The notes: a model not told the origin generated them from the sequence alone. A stretch of DNA of 11,310 nucleotides from MGR-bin208 sp043779285 (GCA_043779285.1 JAYWEL010000111.1:1-11310), one strand, 5' to 3'; counted from the stretch's first letter, positions 1 through 8,188 are shown. Made by a program: numbers and translations.

Positions 1-2267
1 CAAACCTGGAAAGAAATGCATTTGCTGAAGCAGCCGGTTTAATTGAAACACTTAGAAAAGATCCGGCTTTTCCAAAACGATTAAAACCCGATTTACAGGA
101 AGTACAGGCATTATGGTTTTATAAAAACAATATCTGGGATAGTGCAGCACATTATTTATCGAAAGCATTACTAAGTGCTGATTCAAAAAAAGAAAAAGCC
201 CGTTGGGAGTATCTGACTGCACAGCTTTTTGAAAAAGCAGGAAACTATCCAGAGTCGGAAAAATATTTTGCTCGTTCGGTCAACCATACCTTAGACCCGA
301 TCATGGATATCTATGGTAGACTAAATCTTATTAAGGTTAATAAAACAGATGGAAAGAATAATATTGACAAAAATATTTCCAGTTTGCTAAAGATGGCTCA
401 ACGTGATAAGTACAAAGATTACCGAGACATCATTTACTATATGGCTGCACAAATGGAACTGGAAAGAAATAATATAGATGCCGCTATGATGTTGCTAACT
501 AAAAGCATCAAATACGACAATGGAGATATTTCTGCAAGAAATAAAGCCTTTTTACAATTAGCCGAATTTGCATTTGCAAAAAAACAATATCGTGCTGCTG
601 CAAATTTTTATGATAGCTTAAATACAAGTGACCCGGCATTAAAAAATCCGGAAAAGATCAATGATCGAAAAGAATTCTTACGCAAAATTGCATTCAATAT
701 TGAAGTGATAGAACGGCAGGACAGTTTAATACATATTGCCAGTTTACCCGAAGTTGAACGAAAAGATTTTATCAAAAAACTGGTCAAACAAATCCGCAAG
801 CAACGAGGGCTAAAAGATGAAGATCAAAAAATAATTACAGACTTTAGTCTTCAACCTAATACCATTGCGCCAGATTTATTTTCTACTAATCAGGCTAAAG
901 GAGAATGGTATTTCTACAATACAACGTCAAGGGTTAAAGGTGCAGCAGATTTTAAAACACGTTGGGGCAATAGGCCAAATGTTGATAATTGGAGAAGGGC
1001 CAGAGCCATTTCTACACAAAATAATAGAGTAACGGATAATACAATCCCCGATGCCACAATACCACAGAATACTATCGAAACTTCCGAAATAAGTTATGAA
1101 TCACTGTTAAATAGGCTTCCATTAACAGCCGAAAAAATTAAATTTGTCGAAGACAGTATTCAAAATGCCCTGTTCGATTTGGGAATTTTGTATGCCGATG
1201 CGGTAGAAGATTGCGAAGCGTCGATTGCAATGCTTGAAGAATTAAAAAATCGGTTCCCTTCATTTATACAAATGGACAAAGTTTTATTCAAACTATATTA
1301 CTGTTACAATAAATTGGGCAAGCAATCGGAAGCATCAAAGAACAAAAAAGAATTGAGTGAAAAACATGCAACCAGTAATTATACAACGATTGTACGTACA
1401 GGGAAAAATCCGGAAATTTCCGAGCCTGAAAAAGAAGCTACCCTTTTATACGAATCTATTTATCAATTATTCATTGAAGGGAAATTTGATGAGGCTATTG
1501 CCAAAAAAACAGAAGCCGATAAGATTTATAAAAATAATTACTGGACTCCCCAATTGCTCTATATTGAAGCAGTTTATTACATTCAACAAAGACAAGACGA
1601 CAAAGCGAAATTGTCCTTGAATGAAATTATTGCAACACATACAGGCACAGTCATTGCGGTGAAAGCAACTAATTTATTAGAAGTATTAAGTCGTAGAAAT
1701 GAAATTGAAGAAGAATTAAAAAATCTCTCCATCTCTAGACCGGTAGAAAAAATAGCCCCTGTGATCCCCGATACTATAAAAACTTTTGTGCCATCTAAGA
1801 TACAGGTTATTGAAAAAAAGCCAGCACAAAAACTAGTTGTTGATAGCATCTCCAAAAAACTAGTTGAACCTATCACAATCACTTCATTTAAAAATGATCC
1901 ACAATCTGCTCATATCGTTCTGATTGTTTTAAATAAAGTGGATCGAGTATTTCAGAATGAAGCCAGGAATGCGTATATCCGTTTTAACTGGGAAAAATTC
2001 AATGCTATTCCCTTACAATTAAATCTGGAAGACTTGGACAAAGAAAACCGTTTGATAACTATTACTGGCTTTAAAAATGATGAAGCAGCAATAAATTACC
2101 TGAATGTTGCAAAAGCGTTGTCTGCTTCAGAGATCACCCCTTGGTTGAATAAAGAAAAATATGAGTTCCTGATTATTTCTGAAAAAAATCTTGAAGTTTT
2201 AAAATCAAACCCTGAATTGTCTGTTTATAAAAATTTTCTTCTCCAAATTTATCCGGGCAAATTTTAA
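1..2267 (+). CDS. sprE: SprE/PorW-family TPR lipoprotein of the type IX secretion system (5' end missing)
   Basis: The reading frame is open from base 3 to the TAA at 2265-2267, so the ATG at 303 is internal and the gene enters from outside the window; 754 residues are visible. TPR-like helical pairs are seen at about visible residues 30-105, 140-206, 390-445 and 480-510. A Trp/Asn-rich block at 302-335 (EWYFYNTT, then RWGNR and DNWRR) and the C-terminal segment from about 635 (AHIVLIVLNKVD, then NEARNAYIRFN) are what I recognise as typical of SprE/PorW. In that family the protein is a periplasmic lipoprotein linking the PorK/PorN ring to the outer-membrane translocon, needed for type IX secretion and often gliding. 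The lipobox would lie outside the window. A class A PBP gene follows after 92 bases on the same strand. The family call is by remembered motifs; a generic TPR protein is the alternative. Confidence 0.8.
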   Translation, partial: NLERNAFAEAAGLIETLRKDPAFPKRLKPDLQEVQALWFYKNNIWDSAAHYLSKALLSADSKKEKARWEYLTAQLFEKAGNYPESEKYFARSVNHTLDPIMDIYGRLNLIKVNKTDGKNNIDKNISSLLKMAQRDKYKDYRDIIYYMAAQMELERNNIDAAMMLLTKSIKYDNGDISARNKAFLQLAEFAFAKKQYRAAANFYDSLNTSDPALKNPEKINDRKEFLRKIAFNIEVIERQDSLIHIASLPEVERKDFIKKLVKQIRKQRGLKDEDQKIITDFSLQPNTIAPDLFSTNQAKGEWYFYNTTSRVKGAADFKTRWGNRPNVDNWRRARAISTQNNRVTDNTIPDATIPQNTIETSEISYESLLNRLPLTAEKIKFVEDSIQNALFDLGILYADAVEDCEASIAMLEELKNRFPSFIQMDKVLFKLYYCYNKLGKQSEASKNKKELSEKHATSNYTTIVRTGKNPEISEPEKEATLLYESIYQLFIEGKFDEAIAKKTEADKIYKNNYWTPQLLYIEAVYYIQQRQDDKAKLSLNEIIATHTGTVIAVKATNLLEVLSRRNEIEEELKNLSISRPVEKIAPVIPDTIKTFVPSKIQVIEKKPAQKLVVDSISKKLVEPITITSFKNDPQSAHIVLIVLNKVDRVFQNEARNAYIRFNWEKFNAIPLQLNLEDLDKENRLITITGFKNDEAAINYLNVAKALSASEITPWLNKEKYEFLIISEKNLEVLKSNPELSVYKNFLLQIYPGKF

Positions 2268-2300
2268 CCAAACTATTTTCAGGGAACCCCCCTCTTTTCA

Positions 2301-2308
2301 TAGCTTTG
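2301..2308 (+). promoter_or_regulatory. Possible -7 promoter box upstream of the PBP1A gene
   Basis: TAGCTTTG matches the Bacteroidota -7 consensus TAnnTTTG exactly and lies 51 bases before the PBP1A start codon, inside the 92-base gap after the SprE-like gene. No clear TTG-type -33 box is visible at the expected distance upstream, so this may be chance. If real, it would let the PBP gene be expressed independently of the upstream gene. Confidence 0.25.
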
Positions 2309-2359
2309 ATGAACTTCTAAAATGAAGTTTTTAATATACACTTACTAAAAAGTTTCCTT

Positions 2360-4783
2360 ATGAAACCATCTATTCGTTTTTTCTGGCGCCTTTCTTTTAT
2401 AGGATTCTTTGCTTTAATTGTCATCATTTTGCTGGCCAGCTACGGTGCTTTTGGCAAAATGCCTTCATTGAAAGAACTGGAAAACCCTTCTATTTTACAA
2501 TCCTCAGAAGTATACGCTGAAGAAGGCACTTTAATGGGAAGATATTATCGTGAACGAGGCAACAGAAGCAATATAGTATATAAGGATATTTCTAAAAATG
2601 TATTGGATGCACTTGTTTCTACTGAAGATGAACGATTCTATGAGCATTCGGGCATCGATTATATTTCTACTTTCCGAGCAGTGATTTTTCTGGGAAAACA
2701 AGGTGGAGGAAGTACCATTACACAACAACTGGCAAAAACATTGTTGGAACAAGGTAGTCGTAACAAAGCCTTCCGGGTTGTAGAAAAATTAAAAGAATGG
2801 ATCATCGCTGTAAAGCTGGAAAGAAACTTTACAAAAGAAGAAATATTAGCCCTTTATCTGAATGCAGTTCCATTTGGAGATAATGTGTATGGTATCCGAA
2901 ATTCTGCCAGAACCTTTTTTCAAAAAGAACCGGATCGCTTAAATATAGAAGAAGCTGCCATGCTGGTAGGAATGCTCAAGGCAAACAACACGTACAACCC
3001 AAGAAAATATCCAAAGGCTGCTATGGATAGAAGAAATATTGTCATAGGGCAAATGGAGAAAAATATGAAAATATCTCCCATGGAATCTACCCGGTTAAAA
3101 GCACTTCCCATAAAAATTAATTACAAAAAACTGGATGAAAACACCGGTTATGCTCCTTATTTCCGGGAAATTTTAAAAGAAGAAGTCAAAAATATTTTAA
3201 AAGATCTTAAAAAACCAGATGGGGAATTGTATGACATTTATAACGATGGGCTCCGCATTTATACCACCATCAATCCAAAAATGCAGGAATATGCCGAAGA
3301 AGCCGTTGCTCAAAACATGCCCATACTGCAGAAAGCATTGAATGGGCAAAGCAAAATAAGAAATGGAACTGTATGGAACGGATTTGAAAATGTTTTAGAT
3401 GCAGCAATGAAAAACTGTGACCGATGGAAAAATATGAAAGAAGATGGAATTGATGAAGCTGAAATAAAAGCTTCCTTTCATAAAAAAGTTTCTATGAAAA
3501 TCTTTGCCTGGAATTCCAAAAGGGAAAAAGATACGATAATGACACCTTATGATTCGATTCGCTATCACCGCCAGATGTTACAATCTTCCTTTATGGCCAT
3601 GGATCCGGTTACCGGTGAAGTTAAAGCTTGGGTTGGGGGCATTAATTTTAAAACCTACAAATATGACCATGTAAATATTAAAACGAAAAGGCAGGTAGGC
3701 TCTGCTATAAAACCACTTCTATATACCCAGGCCATGGAAGAACGTGGTTTTGGGCCTGAAACCGAATGTGAAAGAGTAGCTCAATATTTTCCGGGAAATG
3801 GTTGGGTACCTGCCGGTAAAAATTGTAAAGGCGGCATGATAAACATGGCAGGAGCTCTCGCTCATTCAGACAACTGTGCTTCTGCTTATATCATGAAACA
3901 GGTAGGGCCTGCTCAGTTTGCCAATTTTATGGAAAGACTCAATATCCCCACTAAAATTGGACCATACCCTTCCAATGCCTTAGGAGCCTGTGATCTTTCC
4001 TTATTCGAAATGATGTGGGCCTATAGCATATTTGGAGGCCGGGGATTTTCTACAAAACCCTATTTCATTAATCGTATTGAAGATAGAAATGGAAATGTAA
4101 TTGCCCGCTTTGATTATAGTATGAACAGGAAAGAAGCTATTAGTGAAATAACGGCATACCGGATGGCTAAAATGATGCAGGGGCCTGTTGACCGTGGAAC
4201 TGCTGGCGGATTGAGAGATCGTTTAGGAGCTGCTGAAATGGGTGGAAAAACAGGCACAACCAATGACAATTCGGATGCCTGGTTTATGGGTTTTGTTCCC
4301 CAACTTGAAGCGGGTGTTTGGGTTGGATGTGATGACCGGTTCATTCGTAATGAAAGCAGTTCGTTTTTTGGTGGATCTGCTGCAAGGCCAATATGGGAAT
4401 ATTTTTTTAAAAAAGTATATGCCGACAGAACTTTAGGAATTGACAGAGATGCCAAATTTGTAAAACCGGCTGATCTTGATTTAGAGATTAACAGTGCTGA
4501 TATTATGAATATCATTGGCGATACTCCTCCAGGAGCAGAAGGAGTTGATGTGGGTGTTGGCAATGCCAATGATTATAGTGGCTCCGGTGGTTATAACCAA
4601 TATATTGGTCCCGAATCGAAAGCAGTTATAGATGAAAATGCAAAACCAAAGAAAGACACCGGAAACAAAATCCCTAAAGGAGAGAATGAGCTAAAAAAAC
4701 CTGCAATTATCAATCAGGATGAAAAAGATAAAAAAAAGAAAGGGCTATTGAATAAACTTTTTAAGAAAAAAGAGAACGAATAA
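2360..4783 (+). CDS. Bifunctional class A penicillin-binding protein (PBP1A type: glycosyltransferase 51 plus transpeptidase)
   Basis: This 807-residue protein should polymerise lipid II into glycan strands and cross-link the stem peptides, anchored in the inner membrane with its active domains in the periplasm. Residues about 9-29 form one hydrophobic anchor after a short basic N-terminus. The GT51 domain shows EDERFYEH (89-96, E89 the expected catalytic Glu), GGSTITQQLAK (116-126), KLKEW (143-147, second Glu E146) and EILALYLN (161-168). The transpeptidase domain has all three motifs: SAIK (448-451, nucleophile S448), SDN (503-505) and KTGT (630-633). A linker of about 90 residues separates the domains. 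The last 70 or so residues are Gly/Asn-rich and then strongly Lys-rich, outside the catalytic fold. The ATG at 2360 directly precedes the anchor and has no Shine-Dalgarno sequence. The protein resembles MrcA/PonA; both activities look intact. Confidence 0.96.
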   Translation: MKPSIRFFWRLSFIGFFALIVIILLASYGAFGKMPSLKELENPSILQSSEVYAEEGTLMGRYYRERGNRSNIVYKDISKNVLDALVSTEDERFYEHSGIDYISTFRAVIFLGKQGGGSTITQQLAKTLLEQGSRNKAFRVVEKLKEWIIAVKLERNFTKEEILALYLNAVPFGDNVYGIRNSARTFFQKEPDRLNIEEAAMLVGMLKANNTYNPRKYPKAAMDRRNIVIGQMEKNMKISPMESTRLKALPIKINYKKLDENTGYAPYFREILKEEVKNILKDLKKPDGELYDIYNDGLRIYTTINPKMQEYAEEAVAQNMPILQKALNGQSKIRNGTVWNGFENVLDAAMKNCDRWKNMKEDGIDEAEIKASFHKKVSMKIFAWNSKREKDTIMTPYDSIRYHRQMLQSSFMAMDPVTGEVKAWVGGINFKTYKYDHVNIKTKRQVGSAIKPLLYTQAMEERGFGPETECERVAQYFPGNGWVPAGKNCKGGMINMAGALAHSDNCASAYIMKQVGPAQFANFMERLNIPTKIGPYPSNALGACDLSLFEMMWAYSIFGGRGFSTKPYFINRIEDRNGNVIARFDYSMNRKEAISEITAYRMAKMMQGPVDRGTAGGLRDRLGAAEMGGKTGTTNDNSDAWFMGFVPQLEAGVWVGCDDRFIRNESSSFFGGSAARPIWEYFFKKVYADRTLGIDRDAKFVKPADLDLEINSADIMNIIGDTPPGAEGVDVGVGNANDYSGSGGYNQYIGPESKAVIDENAKPKKDTGNKIPKGENELKKPAIINQDEKDKKKKGLLNKLFKKKENE

Positions 4784-4819
4784 AATAGTTGCTGAAAAAC
4801 GAAAAATGTACAGGCAACA

Positions 4820-4969
4820 AAAAAGAGGAAGTCTCAAAAGTCAATTTAACCGGAAAGAACACGGAGTATTTGCTAAATGTATAGAGAACACCTGTTAATA
4901 AACAGAACTTTGTACTCTTTGCGTTTTATCCATGTGTACTCTTCGGTTTAGTTTTGACAGGCTCTTTTT
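4820..4969. repeat. Degenerate MITE-like inverted-repeat element in the convergent spacer
   Basis: The two ends are imperfect inverted repeats. The left arm (4820-4852) starts AAAAAGAG, then GTCTCAAAAGTCA and AACCG. The right arm (4944-4969), read on the minus strand, starts AAAAAGAG, then GTCAAAAC and AAACCG. Near the centre a small perfect hairpin, CTGTT-AATA-AACAG, sits at 4892-4905, so the whole element could fold as a long irregular stem. The inner part includes a run of the CTTTG-GTA-CTCTTTGCG kind (4908-4923), a composition I associate with dispersed intergenic repeats in Bacteroidota. No open reading frame and no clear target-site duplication were seen. The alternative is chance low-complexity similarity. 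Confidence 0.45.
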
Positions 4970-5016
4970 AAAAACCAAAACTTCAACACAAGTATCTCTC
5001 ATAAAAAATAAGGAAC

Positions 5017-5051
5017 AAAAAAGCCGCCTCACTTTATAAATGAGACGGCTT
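5017..5051 (-). terminator. Rho-independent terminator of the OmpA-like gene, probably bidirectional
   Basis: AAGCCGCCTCA (5021-5031) pairs with TGAGACGGCTT (5041-5051) as an 11-bp stem with one C-A mismatch and a 9-base loop. On the minus strand the stem is followed by six T, the standard intrinsic terminator form, about 25 bases beyond the OmpA-like stop codon. On the plus strand the stem is followed by the T-rich stretch CTTTTCTATAATTT, so it may also stop transcripts from the PBP gene. Confidence 0.85.
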
Positions 5052-5075
5052 CTTTTCTATAATTTATTATTTAAG

Positions 5076-6428
5076 TTAATAACCCAGAATCATATTTACT
5101 CTTCTGTTTTTTCTACGACCTTCTGTTGTATTGTTATCAGCAACTGGCTTTTCCTCTCCAAATCCTTTCGAAGTCAATCGACCTTCCTCAATACCTTTTT
5201 CAATTAAATATGCTTTTACTGATGCAGCTCTTTCATTAGATAATTGAAGATTAAATTCAGCATCTCCTACATTATCCGCATACCCTTCGATACTCAGTTT
5301 CGAACTTTTTTCTGTGTTTAATACCTTTACCACGTCATTTAATGGCCCAAAAGAAGCTTTCAAAAGTTTTGCACTTCCGGTTTCAAACAAAACCATTGTT
5401 GCAGAATATTCAACTTTCTTTACAGTCTCTTTTGCAACTTCAGGACAACCATTATTGGCAGCTATACCAGGTACTGTTGGGCATTTATCTTCTTCATCAT
5501 TGATACCATCCTTATCGGTATCCGGAACCGGGCAACCCTGATAACGGGCAACACCTGCTACAGTAGGGCATTTATCTTCCTCATCATTGATAGCATCTTT
5601 ATCAGTATCCGGAATCGGACATCCCTGATATTTAGCTAAACCTGCAACAGTTGGGCATTTGTCTTCCTCATCATTTATGCCATCTTTATCAGAATCGGGG
5701 ATCGGGCAACCGTTATATTTCACCAATCCTTTAACATCCGGACATTTGTCTTTATCATCAGTTACACCGTCGCTATCAGAATCTTTTGGAGGTTCAGGTA
5801 TTACAACAGGAATAACGACAGGTTTTACTGGCTCAACTTTTTTTTTCCCAATAACACCAGCAACACCGATGTTATAAACAAAACGATAACCAGAAGTAGC
5901 CTGAGTTACAGGAACTCTGTATTGTGAATTAAAATATAAGTGTGCTTCATCATACAGATTCACTTTGAAACCAGCTCCAACTGGGATAAACGCTCCAAAA
6001 TACCCATTAATATGTTGTGCGCCGGCACCTATTGAAACATGTGGCTGTACCCAATAATCTTCAGTTACCAACTTAAGTTGTAGAGAAGCATCAGCTTCCA
6101 TCAATAAAAAATCTGATGAAAATGCTGTACGGTTAGTAAATGGCTTATTTATAAAAGATGTTGCAAGCGTTCCTGCAAAATCAACATAATTTGAAATCCC
6201 TTTAAAATAAGTTAATGCTAATCCTGGTGCCATTTCGTTAACCTTAGCCCATTTTTTATTAGCTAAAACAGATGATAAACTGGTTGAACGAATACGTTGT
6301 GCAGTTGTATAATCATTTAAAAAAAAGCTAATACCCAAAGCGGCAGGTCTTACTTTATTTGTTGATTGTCCAAGTGTGGTCGCTACTAAAAGAAATACAG
6401 CGAACGATGAAACTAAAATTTTCTTCAT
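5076..6428 (-). CDS. OmpA-family outer-membrane protein with thrombospondin type 3 repeats
   Basis: This 450-residue protein is predicted to span the outer membrane and hold it to peptidoglycan. A signal peptide is clear at residues 1-20 (MKK, a hydrophobic core, then TTLGQ). Residues about 25-195 alternate in a beta-barrel manner. A Pro/Val-rich hinge (about 199-214) leads into four Asp-rich TSP3-type calcium-binding repeats (216-331). The OmpA C-terminal domain follows (about 340-450) with LSIEGYADNVG, LSNERAASVKAYL and RRKNRRVNM. D385 and R400 align with the Asp and Arg that bind diaminopimelate in OmpA. It lies downstream of an RlpA-like gene but has its own promoter-like box and a strong terminator, so it is probably monocistronic. 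The ATG at 6428 is fixed by the signal peptide. The exact ligand or any adhesion role cannot be read from sequence. Confidence 0.93.
   Translation of the reverse strand: MKKILVSSFAVFLLVATTLGQSTNKVRPAALGISFFLNDYTTAQRIRSTSLSSVLANKKWAKVNEMAPGLALTYFKGISNYVDFAGTLATSFINKPFTNRTAFSSDFLLMEADASLQLKLVTEDYWVQPHVSIGAGAQHINGYFGAFIPVGAGFKVNLYDEAHLYFNSQYRVPVTQATSGYRFVYNIGVAGVIGKKKVEPVKPVVIPVVIPEPPKDSDSDGVTDDKDKCPDVKGLVKYNGCPIPDSDKDGINDEEDKCPTVAGLAKYQGCPIPDTDKDAINDEEDKCPTVAGVARYQGCPVPDTDKDGINDEEDKCPTVPGIAANNGCPEVAKETVKKVEYSATMVLFETGSAKLLKASFGPLNDVVKVLNTEKSSKLSIEGYADNVGDAEFNLQLSNERAASVKAYLIEKGIEEGRLTSKGFGEEKPVADNNTTEGRRKNRRVNMILGY
5436..5783 (-). repeat. Four tandem 87-bp units encoding TSP3 calcium-binding repeats
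   Basis: DxDxDG loops begin at residues 216, 245, 274 and 303 of the OmpA-like protein, an exact 29-residue (87-base) period, each with the order D-rich loop, DKCP, GL/GV/GI, GCP. Units 2-4 are very similar in both DNA and protein, which suggests recent duplication or gene conversion. Unit 3 reads DTDKDAIND, with Ala for the usual Gly through a single GGT-like to GCT change. The Cys pairs are regularly spaced. Confidence 0.85.
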
Positions 6429-6454
6429 GTTTATTAGTTTGGTTTAAAACTGAA

Positions 6455-6462
6455 CAAAAGTA
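6455..6462 (-). promoter_or_regulatory. -7 promoter box of the OmpA-like gene
   Basis: On the minus strand TACTTTTG matches the Bacteroidota -7 consensus TAnnTTTG exactly and ends 26 bases before the ATG at 6428, implying a 5' leader of roughly 20 bases. The expected TTG-type -33 box is not obvious; a T-rich tract lies there instead. The leader just before the start is A-rich (ACCAAACTAATAAAC) with no Shine-Dalgarno sequence, as is usual for highly expressed genes of this phylum. Confidence 0.5.
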
Positions 6463-6512
6463 ATGGGTTAGTTTAATATCCTAAAAAAAATTATTTTTAT
6501 TTTATTTTAAGC

Positions 6513-6887
6513 TTAGAATTCTTCATTTTCTTCTACTATCTGCATTTTTACCTTAGTTATACCCGATTTTATGAATCCTAATTTTTTTGCACTACTATAA
6601 GAAAGATCGATAACTCTTTTCATTTTTTTGTGCATCCTGTCATTAATCTTAACAACCACTTCTTTTCCATTTTTGAGATTTGTAACCCGAACCCAAGTAC
6701 CTAAGGGCACTTTATTACTGGCTGCTGTCATCTTAGACTGATCAAAAATTTCACCACTGGCTGTTTTTCTTCCCTGAAACTTATTGGCATAGAAACTTGC
6801 CGAGCCGTAAATATATTCGGGTTCTTTTATTATGTTTTCTTGTGCATTTACATTGATTGTAATAACATAAAACATGGTCAGCTTCAT
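6513..6887 (-). CDS. rlpA: Small secreted RlpA-family double-psi beta-barrel protein
   Basis: The protein is 124 residues from the ATG at 6887. This start is chosen because it opens a short signal peptide (MKLTMFYVITINVNAQ, cleavage likely after NAQ), while the upstream in-frame extension is Lys/Asn/Ile-rich and featureless. The mature part is almost entirely an RlpA double-psi beta-barrel domain: YGSASFYANKFQGRKTASGE (27-46), LGTWVRVTNLKNGK (62-75), INDR (81-84), RVIDLSYSSAKKLG (91-104). RlpA proteins are periplasmic or outer-membrane, act on peptidoglycan (naked glycan strands in Pseudomonas) and often carry a C-terminal SPOR domain, which is absent here. The positions matching catalytic Glu and Asp are kept (E46, D83), but the usual His of the AAH motif is Ser (S57, AAS). 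Lytic activity is therefore uncertain. No lipobox Cys is seen. Confidence 0.85.
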   Translation of the reverse strand: MKLTMFYVITINVNAQENIIKEPEYIYGSASFYANKFQGRKTASGEIFDQSKMTAASNKVPLGTWVRVTNLKNGKEVVVKINDRMHKKMKRVIDLSYSSAKKLGFIKSGITKVKMQIVEENEEF

Positions 6888-7172
6888 TACTATGACCTTA
6901 CTAAACAAATAAAATTTATTTATACTCTTATTATATTTAAATGAATTTTTCAAAAAACGAATGATCAAATACTTGGTTCTAACAATATTATTAATGTTAA
7001 ATATATGCTTTTCATTTTTTTTATTGTCTTGGCTTATCCTCTTTTTACCAACATTTAAACAAACCTTCATTACAACTAAATGTATTTGCATTTTTTTACA
7101 AAAGCCATTGGAGCCTTTATCGTATTAAAAAGGTTTGTAGTCAGATTAAATATATTGCTGCTTTTAATAAAT
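6888..7172. other. AT-rich spacer between aroC and the rlpA-like gene
   Basis: This stretch of 285 bases is very AT-rich. A minus-strand frame continuous with the RlpA-like gene is open through it up to an ATG at 7091, but the encoded 68 residues are Lys/Asn/Ile-rich with no recognisable domain or signal peptide, so I treat it as non-coding. I found no exact TAnnTTTG box and no convincing hairpin terminator for aroC. Confidence 0.55.
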
Positions 7173-8168
7173 TCAATTCATTATCCGGGGAATCCGATGT
7201 TCCAGCATCATGGAATCTACTAATACCATGGCAGTAACAGCTTCAACAATGACCGGAACTCTTAATGCAATACATAAATCATGTCTGCCTTTAACTGAAA
7301 AAGTTTCCAGATTGCCTGTATTCCAGTTTAAAGATTGTTGTTCTTTGGGTGTGGAGGATGTTGGTTTGATGGCAATTCGGAAAACCAACTCATTCCCATT
7401 GGTTAAACCACCTACCACACCACCGGCATGATTGGTGCTGGTTTTTCCCTGACTATCCTCAATAGCATCATTATGTTGGCTTCCAAACATTTTGGCAGCT
7501 TCAAAACCGGTTCCAAATTCAATTCCTCTAACTGCAGGAATTGCAAATACTGTATGACTTATCAGTGATTCTAAAGAATCAAAAAATGGTTCTCCTAAAC
7601 CGATAGGCAATCCATGTACGCTGCATGCAATGATTCCCCCAACCGAATCTTTGGCATCGATTGCTTTTTGCAATCCGGCTTCAATATTTTTTTCACCAGC
7701 TATTTCTATTAATGTGGCCTTGACTTCAATTTGTTTTAATAATTTTTTTGCAATTACACCCGCTGCAACTAAAGCAACGGTAAGTCTTCCGCTGAAATGA
7801 CCACTGCCTCTGTAATCTTCGAAACCACCGAACTTGTTATGTGCTACAAAATCGGCATGCCCAGGTCGGGGAAAATCCCTGATTTTTTCGTAATCGGAAG
7901 AACGGATATTATTATTTTCAAAAAGAATAGTAAGTGGCGCACCGGTAGTAAAGTTATTAAAAACACCGCTTTTAAAAATCGGAATATCATCTTCTTTTCG
8001 TGGAGTTGTTCCTTTTTGAGTTCCCCCTTTTCTTCTTTCTATATCTGCTTCAAAATCTTCCGCTTTCAATGATAACCCTGCTGGGCAACCATCAATAACA
8101 AGACCTACTGATTCGCCATGCGATTCGCCGAAAATGTGTACCCGAAATATTCTTCCAAAGCTATTCAT
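7173..8168 (-). CDS. aroC: Chorismate synthase
   Basis: It catalyses the last shikimate step, anti-1,4-elimination of phosphate from EPSP to chorismate, using reduced FMN in the cytosol. The N-terminal signature GESHG with invariant His17, RPGHAD with His104, NHAGGVVGGLTNG (246-258), KPTSS (268-272) and GRHD (294-297) are present. At 331 residues it is shorter than the usual 350-360; the gap falls after IAKKLL (about 139-144), where other members have a longer acidic loop. Some usual signature positions differ: GSGHFSGRLT (121-130) replaces the common GGRSSARET-like block, and GRHDLC replaces GRHDPC. I read these as features of a divergent Bacteroidota-type branch, not decay, because the frame is intact and core His, Arg and Asp remain. 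It lies 20 bases after aroA and is the last aro gene of the cluster. Confidence 0.95.
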   Translation of the reverse strand: MNSFGRIFRVHIFGESHGESVGLVIDGCPAGLSLKAEDFEADIERRKGGTQKGTTPRKEDDIPIFKSGVFNNFTTGAPLTILFENNNIRSSDYEKIRDFPRPGHADFVAHNKFGGFEDYRGSGHFSGRLTVALVAAGVIAKKLLKQIEVKATLIEIAGEKNIEAGLQKAIDAKDSVGGIIACSVHGLPIGLGEPFFDSLESLISHTVFAIPAVRGIEFGTGFEAAKMFGSQHNDAIEDSQGKTSTNHAGGVVGGLTNGNELVFRIAIKPTSSTPKEQQSLNWNTGNLETFSVKGRHDLCIALRVPVIVEAVTAMVLVDSMMLEHRIPRIMN

Positions 8169-8188
8169 ACTAAAAATTTTAATTGAGC

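Noticed and set aside
4114..4569. 151-residue minus-strand open frame opposite the PBP gene
   Set aside because: It lies wholly within the transpeptidase coding region, shows no domain, and is explained as an antisense shadow.
6888..7091. N-terminal extension of the RlpA-like protein from an ATG at 7091
   Set aside because: The extension is Lys/Asn/Ile-rich, typical of translated AT-rich spacer, and would bury the signal peptide that starts at 6887.
7100..7125. Possible hairpin (AAAGGC/GCTTTT) after aroC as a terminator
   Set aside because: The arms mismatch at the inner positions and the stem would be about four base pairs.
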